Part shown: in pieces, positions 6,112 to 13,159 of the stretch | How positions within the stretch are numbered: position 1 is the stretch's first letter | Layout of the letters: each line of letters opens with the position of its first letter | Translations under genes and position numbers: made by a program | The notes under the pieces: generated by a model | Told to the model about the DNA's origin: nothing | Database searches by the model: none | The model's input: the letters and a program-made list of their open reading frames with translations, nothing else | NCBI GenBank assembly: GCA_031289895.1 | Contig: JAITOP010000202.1 | Span: 1 to 16,490, forward strand | Direction: 5' to 3' | Length of the DNA stretch: 16,490 bases | DNA from: Prevotellaceae bacterium | GTDB lineage: Bacteria; Bacteroidota; Bacteroidia; Bacteroidales; UBA932

Positions 6112-6546
6112 TTACTTCCATTCAATGTGCGAACAAATGAGTTCAAACGTTGTTTCGTTCTTTGTTTCACCCTGTGCAATAGCCAGCGAATCGTCTTTGA
6201 ACTGACAATTGCGTATTGTATGCTGTGTAATCAAAGTTGAACCGACAGGAATAAAACAAACGATAATATCGAAATTTGCAATATCCTGCAATCTTCCTGT
6301 GGTGCTTGCCGCGCGTATTGCTTCAACGCTGCTGCGCAAAAGAGCAATTGAGCATGAGGTTTCTATATTTCCGTAACCGCGCGATACAGGTCTTTGTCCT
6401 GCTCCAAAAACATTGTCCATTGTCTGTTTATCTGCATAATCAATTTTAGTAATTCCCACTTCGGGAACTCCTGCAATAGCCACAACCAAATTTGCCCACG
6501 AGGGTTCTACGCCGTTAATCAACGGCAAATGTCTTATTCCATTCAT
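6112..6546 (-). CDS. Tail tube protein
   Basis: A 144-residue protein between sheath and chaperone genes, the usual tail tube slot (Mu gpM). It starts MNGIRHLPLINGVEPSWANL, then GVPEVGITKIDYADKQTMDN and a Gly-rich loop NVFGAGQRPVSRGYGN. It closes with the beta-strand pair NCQFKDDSLAIAQGETKNET and TFELICSHIEW. 'V.GI..I.Y.DKQ....V.GAG..PV.RG.GN' is the signature I associate with tube proteins of Bacteroidota contractile phages. Such tubes stack as hexamers inside the sheath. Its ATG overlaps the sheath stop by 4 bases (6546-6543), suggesting coupled translation, which would help keep sheath and tube in step. The 27-base gap to the chaperone start is AT-rich. Confidence 0.85.
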   Translation of the reverse strand: MNGIRHLPLINGVEPSWANLVVAIAGVPEVGITKIDYADKQTMDNVFGAGQRPVSRGYGNIETSCSIALLRSSVEAIRAASTTGRLQDIANFDIIVCFIPVGSTLITQHTIRNCQFKDDSLAIAQGETKNETTFELICSHIEWK

Positions 6547-7625
6547 ATTTTTTCAGTATAACCGATTTTTACATTAATTTTTCGCATCACTCCCGTTGAT
6601 ATTTGTTTTATAACAATTTCAACGGTTGAAGTTGAAAGAACATTTTGTTCAGGGTTTATTTCAACAGAATAGCCGCTTATTTCGCCTGCTTTTTCCATAT
6701 CTTCAATTGCTTTGCCTGCAACTAATTCAAGATTTTTCACGCTGTAAGCCTGCAATTTTCCCGTTTCTTTGTCGATATAAATATTGCCGCCAAGTTCGGG
6801 CAGCAGGTAAGTGCGAATACCGCGCACGGCTTTGTCCATTGTGCGCACAAGTTCTATGTATGCGTAATCGCTTGTAACTACATCGCAGGTGTGGCTGTCG
6901 TTCATGTACGAATCTGCCAGCCCCGGATAGGTTATGAAAAACAAATAACGTTTTGCGTCTATTGATTCGATAACCGCTTTATCCACATCTCTAAGTAATG
7001 TGCCATCGCTGAACGCCGGATTTTCAACACCGGTAGGGAATTTTTTTACCCACGCGATACTTTCGTTCACTTTTGACAACGACACAATTCCAAGCACAAC
7101 GCCAAGTCCGTTTAGTGCTATAACAACCGAAACATTTTTGCGACCTGTTGCAGAAATTACAGGCAATGCAGCAATATTAGCAACTTGCGGATAATACAAA
7201 ACCGACAGCGGCGTATCTGCACTTTCGAGTTCGGCAGCAACACCCTGCAATGCTATAATACTTGACGCTGCAATTTCAACGTTTGCATTATATACAGCGA
7301 TTTGGCGAAGTTTGCCCTCTGCAAAATTTTGCATTGTTTTAACTTCGGCAAAATCGGTTGAAGCTTCAAATATTCCAACATACAAACTTATACCCGGATT
7401 GATACGAAAAATATCTTTGAGCATATTGTATATAATGGGATGTTCTTCTGAGGTAATACCTGAATTTTCGGCGGTTTCTATTGTCGAAACCGCTTTAATG
7501 CGTTCGGTATCTGAAAAACCGCTTGGCAACTGGTCAGAGTAAATAAGCAACCCGCTTATATGGTCTTCGCCCGGTAGTGATTTCGGAATATTGCCGTTTG
7601 TTCTTATTATATTTAAACTATTCAT
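6543..7625 (-). CDS. Contractile tail sheath protein (DUF2586-like, Mu gpL counterpart)
   Basis: A 360-residue protein. Early residues GEDHISGLLIYSDQLPSG lie in the sheath N-terminal domain. The middle holds AVYNANVEIAASSIIALQGVA, a Rossmann-like VSVVIALNGLGVVLG segment, and the characteristic FFITYPGLADSYMNDSHTC. It continues with VVTSDYAYIELVRTMDKAVR, GIRTYLLPEL and a C-terminal domain ending STGVMRKINVKIGYTEKI. 'D..Y.Y.E..R..DKA.R.....LLP' is typical of DUF2586-type sheath proteins. The protein forms the contracting outer layer of the tail, so the phage is a myovirus. Its N-terminus overlaps the end of a small 51-codon gene, and its stop overlaps the tube start. Confidence 0.9.
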   Translation of the reverse strand: MNSLNIIRTNGNIPKSLPGEDHISGLLIYSDQLPSGFSDTERIKAVSTIETAENSGITSEEHPIIYNMLKDIFRINPGISLYVGIFEASTDFAEVKTMQNFAEGKLRQIAVYNANVEIAASSIIALQGVAAELESADTPLSVLYYPQVANIAALPVISATGRKNVSVVIALNGLGVVLGIVSLSKVNESIAWVKKFPTGVENPAFSDGTLLRDVDKAVIESIDAKRYLFFITYPGLADSYMNDSHTCDVVTSDYAYIELVRTMDKAVRGIRTYLLPELGGNIYIDKETGKLQAYSVKNLELVAGKAIEDMEKAGEISGYSVEINPEQNVLSTSTVEIVIKQISTGVMRKINVKIGYTEKI

Positions 7626-7773
7626 TTCGTGTAACTTTTTTTAAGTTCTTTTTTGCATTATACGACAGGTATATGCTTCCGTTTTCGTCAACATATACCG
7701 TTTTTATTTTAGTATTTTCTTTGAAAAACTTATCAGTAGAAATACCTTTTTTATTTGTCGCCGCCTTCGTCAT
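7618..7773 (-). CDS. Small 51-aa phage protein overlapping both neighbours
   Basis: A short gene that is easily missed. It starts at the ATG at 7773-7771 (inside the end of the preceding gene, in another frame) and stops at TAG 7620-7618 (inside the start of the sheath gene). The product begins MTKAATNKKGISTDKFFKEN and continues TKIKTVYVDENGSIYLSYNA, then KKNLKKVTRNE. The pattern KFFKEN..IKTVYV.E.G.I.L..NA looks like a short helix followed by a beta hairpin, and resembles small proteins found before sheath genes in Bacteroidota phages. The 126-base gap it fills would otherwise be the only unexplained stretch between capsid and sheath genes. Function unknown; a head-tail joining or tail accessory role is inferred from place only. 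Confidence 0.7.
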   Translation of the reverse strand: MTKAATNKKGISTDKFFKENTKIKTVYVDENGSIYLSYNAKKNLKKVTRNE

Positions 7774-8101
7774 TTTCCGACTGCTTTAATTCCAACTGCT
7801 TTTCAAGTAGTGTCGCTAAAAGCGTTGCTTTTTTGTTGTTTTCGGCTTTTAGTCCGAATTTATCTGCATATTTTTTTAACACAGCCTGGTCAAGTGTTGA
7901 CAAATCAATATCAATAAAATTGACATCATCGTTGTTACTGTCGGTTGCTTTACCTTCCTGTGCATTGCGAATATGCTTTATCGGTTTTTCCGAAAAATTC
8001 ATTGCTGCGCCTTGTGTGTGAAATAATTTGCCTGCCGCCTCAAAACATTCGTCCGACTGCGGATATCTTTCAAAATAAGATTGTATCTGTTCTTTTGTCA
8101 T
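7751..8101 (-). CDS. Phage head/tail-region protein of unknown function (116 aa)
   Basis: A 116-residue acidic, soluble protein, MTKEQIQSYFERYPQSDECF at the start and AGKLFHTQGAAMNFS after it. Residues about 70-105 (LDQAVLKKYADKFGLKAENN, KKATLLATLLEKQLEL) look like a two-helix HeH/SAP/LEM-type motif, and the end is charged (KQSENDEGGDK). A comparable 'LFHT....A..' start is found in small proteins downstream of capsid genes in Bacteroidota phages. Its slot matches Mu gp35, but no sequence relation is visible. It might act in head completion. The last seven codons overlap the start of the 51-aa gene. A hairpin element lies between its start codon and the secreted-protein gene upstream. Confidence 0.75.
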   Translation of the reverse strand: MTKEQIQSYFERYPQSDECFEAAGKLFHTQGAAMNFSEKPIKHIRNAQEGKATDSNNDDVNFIDIDLSTLDQAVLKKYADKFGLKAENNKKATLLATLLEKQLELKQSENDEGGDK

Positions 8102-8118
8102 AATTGTTTAATTTTAAT

Positions 8119-8146
8119 GTAGAGATGCGATGTGCTGCATCTCTAC
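8119..8146. repeat. Short palindromic intergenic element (copy 1)
   Basis: GTAGAGATGC at 8119-8128 and its exact reverse complement GCATCTCTAC at 8137-8146 flank an 8-base loop. Read on the minus strand, GAGATGCAgcacATCGC is closely shared with the element at 15806-15830 (GAGATGCActgcATCGC). No T-tract follows, so it is not a typical terminator. 'GTAGAGA..C...G.TCTCTAC' palindromes are recalled as dispersed repeats in Bacteroidota genomes, so this may be a REP- or MITE-like insertion. Confidence 0.75.
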
Positions 8147-8159
8147 GGTTAATTTATTG

Positions 8160-8510
8160 TTAAAATATTAATATGCGACAACTCTTATTCGTTAAAGAGT
8201 CTCTCGCCCTATTGATATAATCACAACTGTACATCGACTTGCTTATTCGCTCGTAATCTCTAATTAATACGTAATTATGCTGCATATCTACTGTAATTAT
8301 TTCGGGCAAAATGCCTGAATCATACATCAAATAAACATCATAACCATCGCTCAATGCAAGTCCCATTGTAACAATAGCAACATTTGTCTCGTCGGCGCAA
8401 ATAAAATATTCATGCGAATATTTCACATCGCTCCGGCACTCGTAGGCTTGCACTGTCATTGCGATAAGCAATAACATCAATCCTAATAGAATTTTAAAAT
8501 TTCTTTTCAT
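8160..8510 (-). CDS. Secreted protein of unknown function (accessory gene behind the capsid gene)
   Basis: A 116-residue protein with an N-terminal signal peptide: basic start (MKRNFKIL), a hydrophobic core (LGLMLLLIAMTV) and a cleavage-like end VQA before YEC. The mature part has four Cys residues (C25, C37, C94 and C109), consistent with disulfides outside the cytoplasm. It continues with YFICADETNVAIVTMGLALS and GYDVYLMYDSGILPEIITVD. I recognise no family. A secreted protein between major capsid and head genes has no place in virion assembly, so I infer an accessory (moron) gene, here in operon orientation. It has a 38-base AT-rich leader after the capsid stop with no convincing promoter box, and the palindromic element follows its stop. 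Confidence 0.7.
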   Translation of the reverse strand: MKRNFKILLGLMLLLIAMTVQAYECRSDVKYSHEYFICADETNVAIVTMGLALSDGYDVYLMYDSGILPEIITVDMQHNYVLIRDYERISKSMYSCDYINRARDSLTNKSCRILIF

Positions 8511-8548
8511 CTTTTTATTATTTTTTAGTTAGAAAAAGTTTATTTTTA

Positions 8549-9520
8549 TTAAGCAGCATTTTGTACAATTGCAATTATGCCCTTCCAGTCGGCACGACGG
8601 CAGCGACCGCCGATTTTTACCAAAGCAGAGAAAATATCGCCGTAGTAAGTCGGATCATCGGTTGTCTGGAAAGGTTTTATATCGCCTTGTGCTTTTGCCA
8701 CACTTGCTTTTTGCCAGCACAGCGAACCAAGATTATCGGTTGCACTCAACGCTTCGCCCGGCACTCTTAAGGTACCGTCATCAGCAAATGCAAGAACCGA
8801 CGAGCGTTCAAGGATAGCGAATCCTGCAAAACGCCCTACGACACCGTTTTCGAGGTCTGCCGTACCTTGATATGCAGCCATTTGATTTGAACTAAGCGAA
8901 TCAATGAATTGTTGATATTGATAGCTTTCAATCATAGCATAGCGGTCTGTTTTAGGCACGCCGCCTTTGTTCATCATTGCCTGAGCCTTTTGCAAATCCT
9001 TGTATGAAAATGCAGTGCGGTTGCCTGTCTGACCATCGTCGGGGTTTGCCGCAGCAGCGCTGCCTGACGTTACGAGAATATTCGCTGCAGGAATATTGTC
9101 GGCTACAAATGTGCCTCCACTTGGTTTTAAACCACTAAGCCACGAATAAAGAATATTGTCACCAACAGCCTCAATAAGAGTTTGCACAAGGTCGTTGAGT
9201 ATAGAATCGGTTTTGTTATAACTGATTTCGTTTTGTTCGTGCCACGTCAAATGAACGGGGTCGGTAGAATACACATCAAGCGGATAGGTTACAAACGAAT
9301 CGCCGCGCTGAAGTGCTGTTGCAGGAAACGTTTTGCGGTTTTTAACTACGCTTGGCGAATTTCCCGCCTGTGGTATGTGTACCACAGAGCCGCCAAGTAC
9401 AAAGCTGCCTTCATCAACAGCAGCCATTAAGTGTGGATTTTCTTTTCTGAGTTTTTCGATGATATACGTTGCAAAAATCTCAACAGGGATTGCGCTTATT
9501 GCGCCTGAATTTATTGCCAT
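8549..9520 (-). CDS. Major capsid protein
   Basis: A 323-residue protein encoded directly after the protease/scaffold gene with a TAATG overlap. It begins MAINSGAISAIPVEIFATYI, then IEKLRKENPHLMAAVDEGS. A GGSVVHIPQAGNSPSVV strand follows, and RGDSFVTYPLDVYSTDPVHL with WHEQNEISYNKTDSILNDLV. Later segments are KAQAMMNKGGVPKTDRYAMI and the C-terminal strand TYYGDIFSALVKIGGRCRR. 'V..GS.V....VHIPQAG', 'TYPLDVYSTDP' and 'SYNKTDSIL.D' are what I recognise from the capsid proteins of Bacteroidota Mu-like phages, equivalent to Mu gpT and of HK97-like fold. Length is normal. The early region may be trimmed by the protease, but no cleavage site is evident. Confidence 0.9.
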   Translation of the reverse strand: MAINSGAISAIPVEIFATYIIEKLRKENPHLMAAVDEGSFVLGGSVVHIPQAGNSPSVVKNRKTFPATALQRGDSFVTYPLDVYSTDPVHLTWHEQNEISYNKTDSILNDLVQTLIEAVGDNILYSWLSGLKPSGGTFVADNIPAANILVTSGSAAAANPDDGQTGNRTAFSYKDLQKAQAMMNKGGVPKTDRYAMIESYQYQQFIDSLSSNQMAAYQGTADLENGVVGRFAGFAILERSSVLAFADDGTLRVPGEALSATDNLGSLCWQKASVAKAQGDIKPFQTTDDPTYYGDIFSALVKIGGRCRRADWKGIIAIVQNAA

Positions 9521-9975
9521 TATTTTTTGTTTTTTAAAGTTTCGTAATAATCAGGATAATCGGCTTTCAACTCCTCGAGTTGTCCGCTTACATAAAGGTC
9601 GTTAAACGATTTTCCTCTGAATTTCTCAAGTAAATCAGTCGGGGTTTTTTCATCTTTCGAATTTGTAATTCTCGTTTGCGGTGTCATTGAATCAACGAGT
9701 TTTTTCAAAGCATCAGAGTTACCTGCATAATCTTTTTCGAGATTATCGGCAAGTTCTTTTGTCAGCTTGTGTTCGGACATTCCTTTTTCGAGAATTTCCT
9801 TTACCTTTGTTTTTGTTGTTTCTGTCTTCAGGTCTTGCAACTCTTTTTCGACAGCATCTACACGTTTAGCTTTGTCGGCTAAATTTTTCAGAGCAACGCC
9901 GATTTGTTCATCGTTAGCATTGTCGCTCAGGTTGAGCAATTGTAATTGCTCTGTTGTAAATTCAATTTTTTTCAT
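9520..9975 (-). CDS. Predicted internal-start scaffold protein (Mu gpZ-like, in frame)
   Basis: Met174 of the protease/scaffold gene (ATG at 9975-9973) lies at the junction between the protease domain and a purely helical, charged C-terminal region. Its context (AAAATCAGAAATGAAAAAAA) looks like a Bacteroidota start site. The 151-residue product MKKIEFTTEQLQLLNLSDNA... has a coiled-coil-like part (KNLADKAKRVDAVEKELQDL) typical of scaffolds. Mu (I/Z) and lambda (C/Nu3) express scaffolds from such nested starts. Inference only. Confidence 0.5.
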   Translation of the reverse strand: MKKIEFTTEQLQLLNLSDNANDEQIGVALKNLADKAKRVDAVEKELQDLKTETTKTKVKEILEKGMSEHKLTKELADNLEKDYAGNSDALKKLVDSMTPQTRITNSKDEKTPTDLLEKFRGKSFNDLYVSGQLEELKADYPDYYETLKNKK

Positions 9976-10461
9976 TTCTGATTTTTTTGAGTTTTTATTT
10001 ATTTTATTATCTGTTAAATCCTTTAATACGCAATCGTTTTCATCGTACAAAACAGCAACTGCATTATAGTTTGCAGGAATATCAACGACACTCACTTCGC
10101 GCGGATACCATCTTGTAACGGTAGGTCCTGTTTGTCCTTCTAACATTAACGCTTCATCATCATTTATTTCAAGCGCAACAATACCGCCTATCGAAGCCGC
10201 AAGGTAAAATTCACCTTCGATTTCGCTTGCCAAATTTGGAAATGCGCTTCCATTCACAACGGGTTTTGCATACAACTTATCGTTTTCGATTCTGAAATCT
10301 TCCCAACGCACTGCTACTCCTAATTCTCGCTTGTGCATAAAATAACCAATCGGCGGATTAAAACGCGAAAGGTCTAAACCCTCTGTTAGCAGACGATAAC
10401 CATACGCATTCACGCTGTTATCTGTCAAACAAAATTCTTTATCAATCTTTTTAAACGACAT
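9520..10461 (-). CDS. Prohead protease-scaffold fusion protein (Mu gpI/Z-like)
   Basis: The frame is open from an ATG at 10494 (324 codons), but I prefer the ATG at 10461 (313 codons, MSFKKIDKEFCLTD...), because the extra 11 residues look like untranslated leader. Numbering from 10494, the N-terminal domain (about 25-150) shows the S78-type prohead protease layout. His54 is in PPIGYFMHKRELG, Ser101 in EFYLAASIGGIVA (compare GLSIG in the family), and YPREVSVVDIPANYNAVAVL closes the domain. These would be the catalytic His and Ser. The C-terminal part (174-324) is a helical, charged scaffold ending near LKADYPDYYETLKNKK. The protein guides capsid assembly and then degrades the scaffold. It is the first gene of the leftward arm and overlaps the capsid start by TAATG. 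Confidence 0.85.
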   Translation of the reverse strand: MSFKKIDKEFCLTDNSVNAYGYRLLTEGLDLSRFNPPIGYFMHKRELGVAVRWEDFRIENDKLYAKPVVNGSAFPNLASEIEGEFYLAASIGGIVALEINDDEALMLEGQTGPTVTRWYPREVSVVDIPANYNAVAVLYDENDCVLKDLTDNKINKNSKKSEMKKIEFTTEQLQLLNLSDNANDEQIGVALKNLADKAKRVDAVEKELQDLKTETTKTKVKEILEKGMSEHKLTKELADNLEKDYAGNSDALKKLVDSMTPQTRITNSKDEKTPTDLLEKFRGKSFNDLYVSGQLEELKADYPDYYETLKNKK

Positions 10462-10513
10462 AATTTTTTTTATTTTAGCAAGCACAAAAGTCAAAGAAAA
10501 TTATTTATTATAC

Positions 10514-10544
10514 AAAAAGTACTGCCAAATTGGCAGTACTTTTT
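10514..10544. terminator. Symmetrical hairpin between the divergent operons (bidirectional terminator-like or operator)
   Basis: AAAAAGTACTGCC at 10514-10526 and its reverse complement GGCAGTACTTTTT at 10532-10544 form a 13-bp stem with loop AAATT; the T run continues to 10546. On both strands the stem is followed by a T-rich stretch, as in a bidirectional intrinsic terminator. Its place, between two divergent first genes rather than behind a gene, is odd for a terminator. It could instead block read-through between arms, attenuate a longer leader, or be a protein-binding palindrome. Confidence 0.7.
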
Positions 10545-10594
10545 TTCTTTTCGGTGTTTTTTAACCTATTTTGCAGCATAAATTTTGTAAAAAA

Positions 10595-11065
10595 ATGAAA
10601 AAAGAAAAAAGAGATTATAATCAGTTACGAGAGGTTGCGTTCACGCTTTTTATGCAGGATTTGAAGCAAAAAGAAATTTCAAAAAAACTTGGAATATCAG
10701 AAATAACAATATCGCGCTGGGCAAAAAATGATAATTGGGATGCTATTAAAAAAGGTATGCTCACATCAAAGCATAAGCGAATATCCGAACTATACGATGA
10801 ACTTGCAGAGTTCAACAAAATGATAAAGGACAGACAAGAAGGCTCTCGTTTTCCGAACTCAAAAGAAGCCGATGTGCGCCGTAAACTTATACGCGATATT
10901 GCCGACCTCGAAAAAAAATATAATATAGGGCAAACAACTGTCATTGCTCGCGATTTTGTTCTTTTTACAAAGGAAATTGATTTCCCTTTTTCGCAAAAAG
11001 CAAACGAATATTTTGAATTATTTGTTAATCGTTTAATTGAAAAGCAAAAATGGCAAGAACAATAA
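10595..11065 (+). CDS. Terminase small subunit-like DNA-binding protein (HTH)
   Basis: Read from ATG 10595 (156 residues). A TTG eight codons upstream opens the same frame, but the ATG after an A-rich run is the more natural start. Residues about 20-45 form a helix-turn-helix: LKQKEISKKLGISEITISRW followed by AKNDNW. It is followed by a long helical, charged part (KRISELYDELAEFNKMIKD) and a C-terminal LFTKEIDFPFSQKANEYFEL. In Mu-like phages a small HTH protein in this slot (the DUF1804-type family) recognises packaging DNA and partners the large terminase. Its last 16 bases overlap the large terminase start. First gene of the rightward arm; a promoter should lie between the hairpin and 10595, where only imperfect matches to TAnnTTTG (near 10568 and 10580) are seen. 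Confidence 0.8.
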   Translation: MKKEKRDYNQLREVAFTLFMQDLKQKEISKKLGISEITISRWAKNDNWDAIKKGMLTSKHKRISELYDELAEFNKMIKDRQEGSRFPNSKEADVRRKLIRDIADLEKKYNIGQTTVIARDFVLFTKEIDFPFSQKANEYFELFVNRLIEKQKWQEQ

Positions 11066-12582
11066 CAGCGGCATCTGATGCTGATTATATAAAAGCGTGG
11101 CGCGAGTTTTCGGAAAACTACAAAAAAGCAACGCCTGTTGACACTACCGAAACAACGGCTGCAAAAATAAAACGTATAAAGTATTTAGAAAGTAATCCCG
11201 AAGAGTGGTTCAAATACTACTTTCCGAATTACTGCACAGCCGAACCTGCTGAATTTCACAAACGCGCAACTTCACGTATATTAAACCATGCAGAATGGTA
11301 CGAGGTGCGTGCATGGAGCCGCGAGCTGGCAAAGTCGGCACGGTCGATGATGGAATTTATATATCTTGCAATGACAGGCAAACTGCGTAATATTTTGCTT
11401 GTATCAAATTCTTACGATAATGCACGCCGTTTGTTGCTGCCGCTCAAAGCCTTTTTTGAATCCAACCTGCGCGTAATAAATGATTACGAAAAACAGGAAG
11501 TTTTTGGCTCGTGGACTGATAGCGAATTTACTATTAAAAAAGGTTGCTCATTCCGAGCGCTTGGATGGGGGCAGTCGCCGCGCGGAACACGAAAAGAAAA
11601 TTATCGTCCCGATGGCATTTTAATTGATGACATCGACACCGACGAGGATTGCCGAAACGAGGATATTATGACAAACAAAATTAATTGGATTGAGCAGGCT
11701 CTAATTGCTACACGCTCAATATCAAATCCTATACGAATACTTGTTAACGGCAATGTCATTCACGATAATTGCGCTGTTAAAAAACTTGGCGAAAAGGCTG
11801 ATAAATTTGAAATCATTAATATTCGGGACGAAAAAGGCAAATCAACATGGGCAAAAAACAGCGAAGCGGATATTGACCGCACACTTTCGATAATATCATA
11901 CGAATCGGCACAAAAGGAATATTACAACAATCCGATGGACGGCAGCGATACTTTCAAAGATTTGAAAGATGGTAAGGTTCCACGTCTGGCAGGTTGCGCT
12001 GTGTGCATTTATGCCGATCCCGCAACTTCAAACAAAGACGTTTCGTCGGGAAGTTATAAGGCTGTCGGTGCAATAGCAAAAAAAGGCTTTGATTTCTTTA
12101 TTGCTAAATGCTTCCTTGACACAATGAGCAATGCAAAATTTGTTGAATATCTTTTTGAATGTTACAATTATTGTAAATCACAAGGCGCTGAAAATATACG
12201 TGTCTATATTGAGAATAACAGCCTGCAAAATCCATTTTATGAACAAGTGATTTTGCCTGCAATTTACGAACGCGCAAATGCAACAGGAGTGTTCTTACCG
12301 ATAATCGGCGACGACCGCGATAAAAAAGATAAATACACACGTATCGAAGGTACGCTCGAACCTCTTAACCGACTTGGGCATTTAATATTCAACGAAAAAG
12401 AAAAGGATGACCCGCATGTTCTGCGACTGAAAGCGCAATTTAAAAATTTCAGCCGAAAACAAAAACGCATGGACGGTCCGGATATGATTGAGGGCGGTGT
12501 TTTCAAACTGCGCGAAAATGAAGTTGCCGATGCGCCCGGCGGATTTGAACGATTTAATTTTAATAATAAATATAAAATGTAA
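11050..12582 (+). CDS. terL: Terminase large subunit (packaging ATPase-nuclease)
   Basis: A 510-residue protein of normal length. The ATPase half shows a P-loop-like SRELAKS at residues 90-96 (Walker A of the R...[G/A]KS type, lacking the classical glycine) and a Walker B strand GILIDDID with Asp193 and Asp194. RALGWGQSPRGTRKENYRPD precedes Walker B, as in Mu-like terminases. The nuclease half begins with CVCIYADPATS (Asp323 as first metal ligand) and continues with IRVYIENNSLQNPFY (Glu388) in an RNase H-like order. The enzyme pumps DNA into the prohead through the portal and cuts it. Its start overlaps the small subunit gene by 16 bases, and its stop lies one base before the next gene. Confidence 0.93.
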   Translation: MARTITAASDADYIKAWREFSENYKKATPVDTTETTAAKIKRIKYLESNPEEWFKYYFPNYCTAEPAEFHKRATSRILNHAEWYEVRAWSRELAKSARSMMEFIYLAMTGKLRNILLVSNSYDNARRLLLPLKAFFESNLRVINDYEKQEVFGSWTDSEFTIKKGCSFRALGWGQSPRGTRKENYRPDGILIDDIDTDEDCRNEDIMTNKINWIEQALIATRSISNPIRILVNGNVIHDNCAVKKLGEKADKFEIINIRDEKGKSTWAKNSEADIDRTLSIISYESAQKEYYNNPMDGSDTFKDLKDGKVPRLAGCAVCIYADPATSNKDVSSGSYKAVGAIAKKGFDFFIAKCFLDTMSNAKFVEYLFECYNYCKSQGAENIRVYIENNSLQNPFYEQVILPAIYERANATGVFLPIIGDDRDKKDKYTRIEGTLEPLNRLGHLIFNEKEKDDPHVLRLKAQFKNFSRKQKRMDGPDMIEGGVFKLRENEVADAPGGFERFNFNNKYKM

Positions 12583-12583
12583 T

Positions 12584-13027
12584 ATGTTAGTAACAATAGA
12601 AGAATTGGGAAAAACAAGCCTTTATCCCGAAATAATACAGAAAATAACACGCGGCAATAACGAGGATGCAGAACTGCAAATTCTTGCTGCCGAAAGCCTC
12701 GTGCGCTCATACATGAGTAAATACGACCTTGATGCAATATTCGGAACTACCGAAACGCAACCTACATTCAAAGGTTCGGATGTTAATCTTATAAAAAAGA
12801 TTGTAAAGATAATCACCTCGTATTATCTTGTCAGAATGGCTAATCCAAACGTAAATATTGAGTTGTTTCGCGCCGATTATGAAGACGCTCTCGATTGGCT
12901 CAAAGATTTACAGGCAGGCAACGTAAATCCCGACTTGCCCTACGAATCCGATAATTCCGAAAGCTCAGACTCCAAAAATTCGGATGTGTATTTTAATTCA
13001 TTACCAAAACAAAATAACTTTTTTTAA
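12584..13027 (+). CDS. DUF1320-like protein (Mu gp36 counterpart)
   Basis: Read from ATG 12584, one base after the terminase stop; the frame is open further upstream but that part lies inside the terminase gene. The product is 147 residues. MLVTIEELGKTSLYPEIIQK begins it, then a helical LQILAAESLVRSYMSKYDLD. After a KGSDVNLIKKIVKIITSYYL helix come NIELFRADYEDALDWLKDLQ and AGNVNPDLP. 'R..YE.A..WL.....G..NP.LP' is the ending I know from DUF1320/gp36-type proteins, thought to act in head-tail joining. The C-terminal tail is Ser/Asn/Asp-rich and probably disordered. In Mu gp36 lies after the capsid gene; here it is between terminase and portal, as in other Bacteroidota phages. The 132 bases after it hold repeat arrays. 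Confidence 0.8.
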   Translation: MLVTIEELGKTSLYPEIIQKITRGNNEDAELQILAAESLVRSYMSKYDLDAIFGTTETQPTFKGSDVNLIKKIVKIITSYYLVRMANPNVNIELFRADYEDALDWLKDLQAGNVNPDLPYESDNSESSDSKNSDVYFNSLPKQNNFF

Positions 13028-13154
13028 TGATTAATAATTAATGATTAATAATGTGAAAATGTGAAAATGTGATTAATATAAGAATTAAAAATTAAAAATT
13101 AAGAATGACTAAATACTAACGACTAAATACTAAATACTAACGACTAAATACTAA
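13023..13154 (+). repeat. Stack of four short tandem arrays before the portal gene
   Basis: The 132-base gap between the DUF1320-like and portal genes is made almost entirely of arrays. ATTAATA/ATTAATG heptamers cover 13030-13050 (with a decayed TTTAATG unit before, touching the upstream stop). An octamer ATGTGAAA repeats at 13051-13071. AAGAATT/AAAAATT heptamers cover 13080-13107. ACTAAAT/ACTAACG heptamers cover 13108-13154, six full units plus one partial. The last array ends five bases before the portal ATG. Every unit carries a stop triplet (TAA, or TGA in the octamer) on the coding strand. Confidence 0.9.
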
Positions 13155-13159
13155 AAAAA

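Noticed and set aside
10571..10594. TTG start for the small terminase gene
   Set aside because: An ATG preceded by an A-rich run follows eight codons later and gives the usual N-terminus; the TTG stretch adds only cysteine/lysine-rich leader residues.
12264..12737. Minus-strand frame of 157 codons across the terminase/DUF1320-like junction
   Set aside because: Antisense to two recognisable genes, Ser/Arg/Leu-rich shadow composition, no start context.
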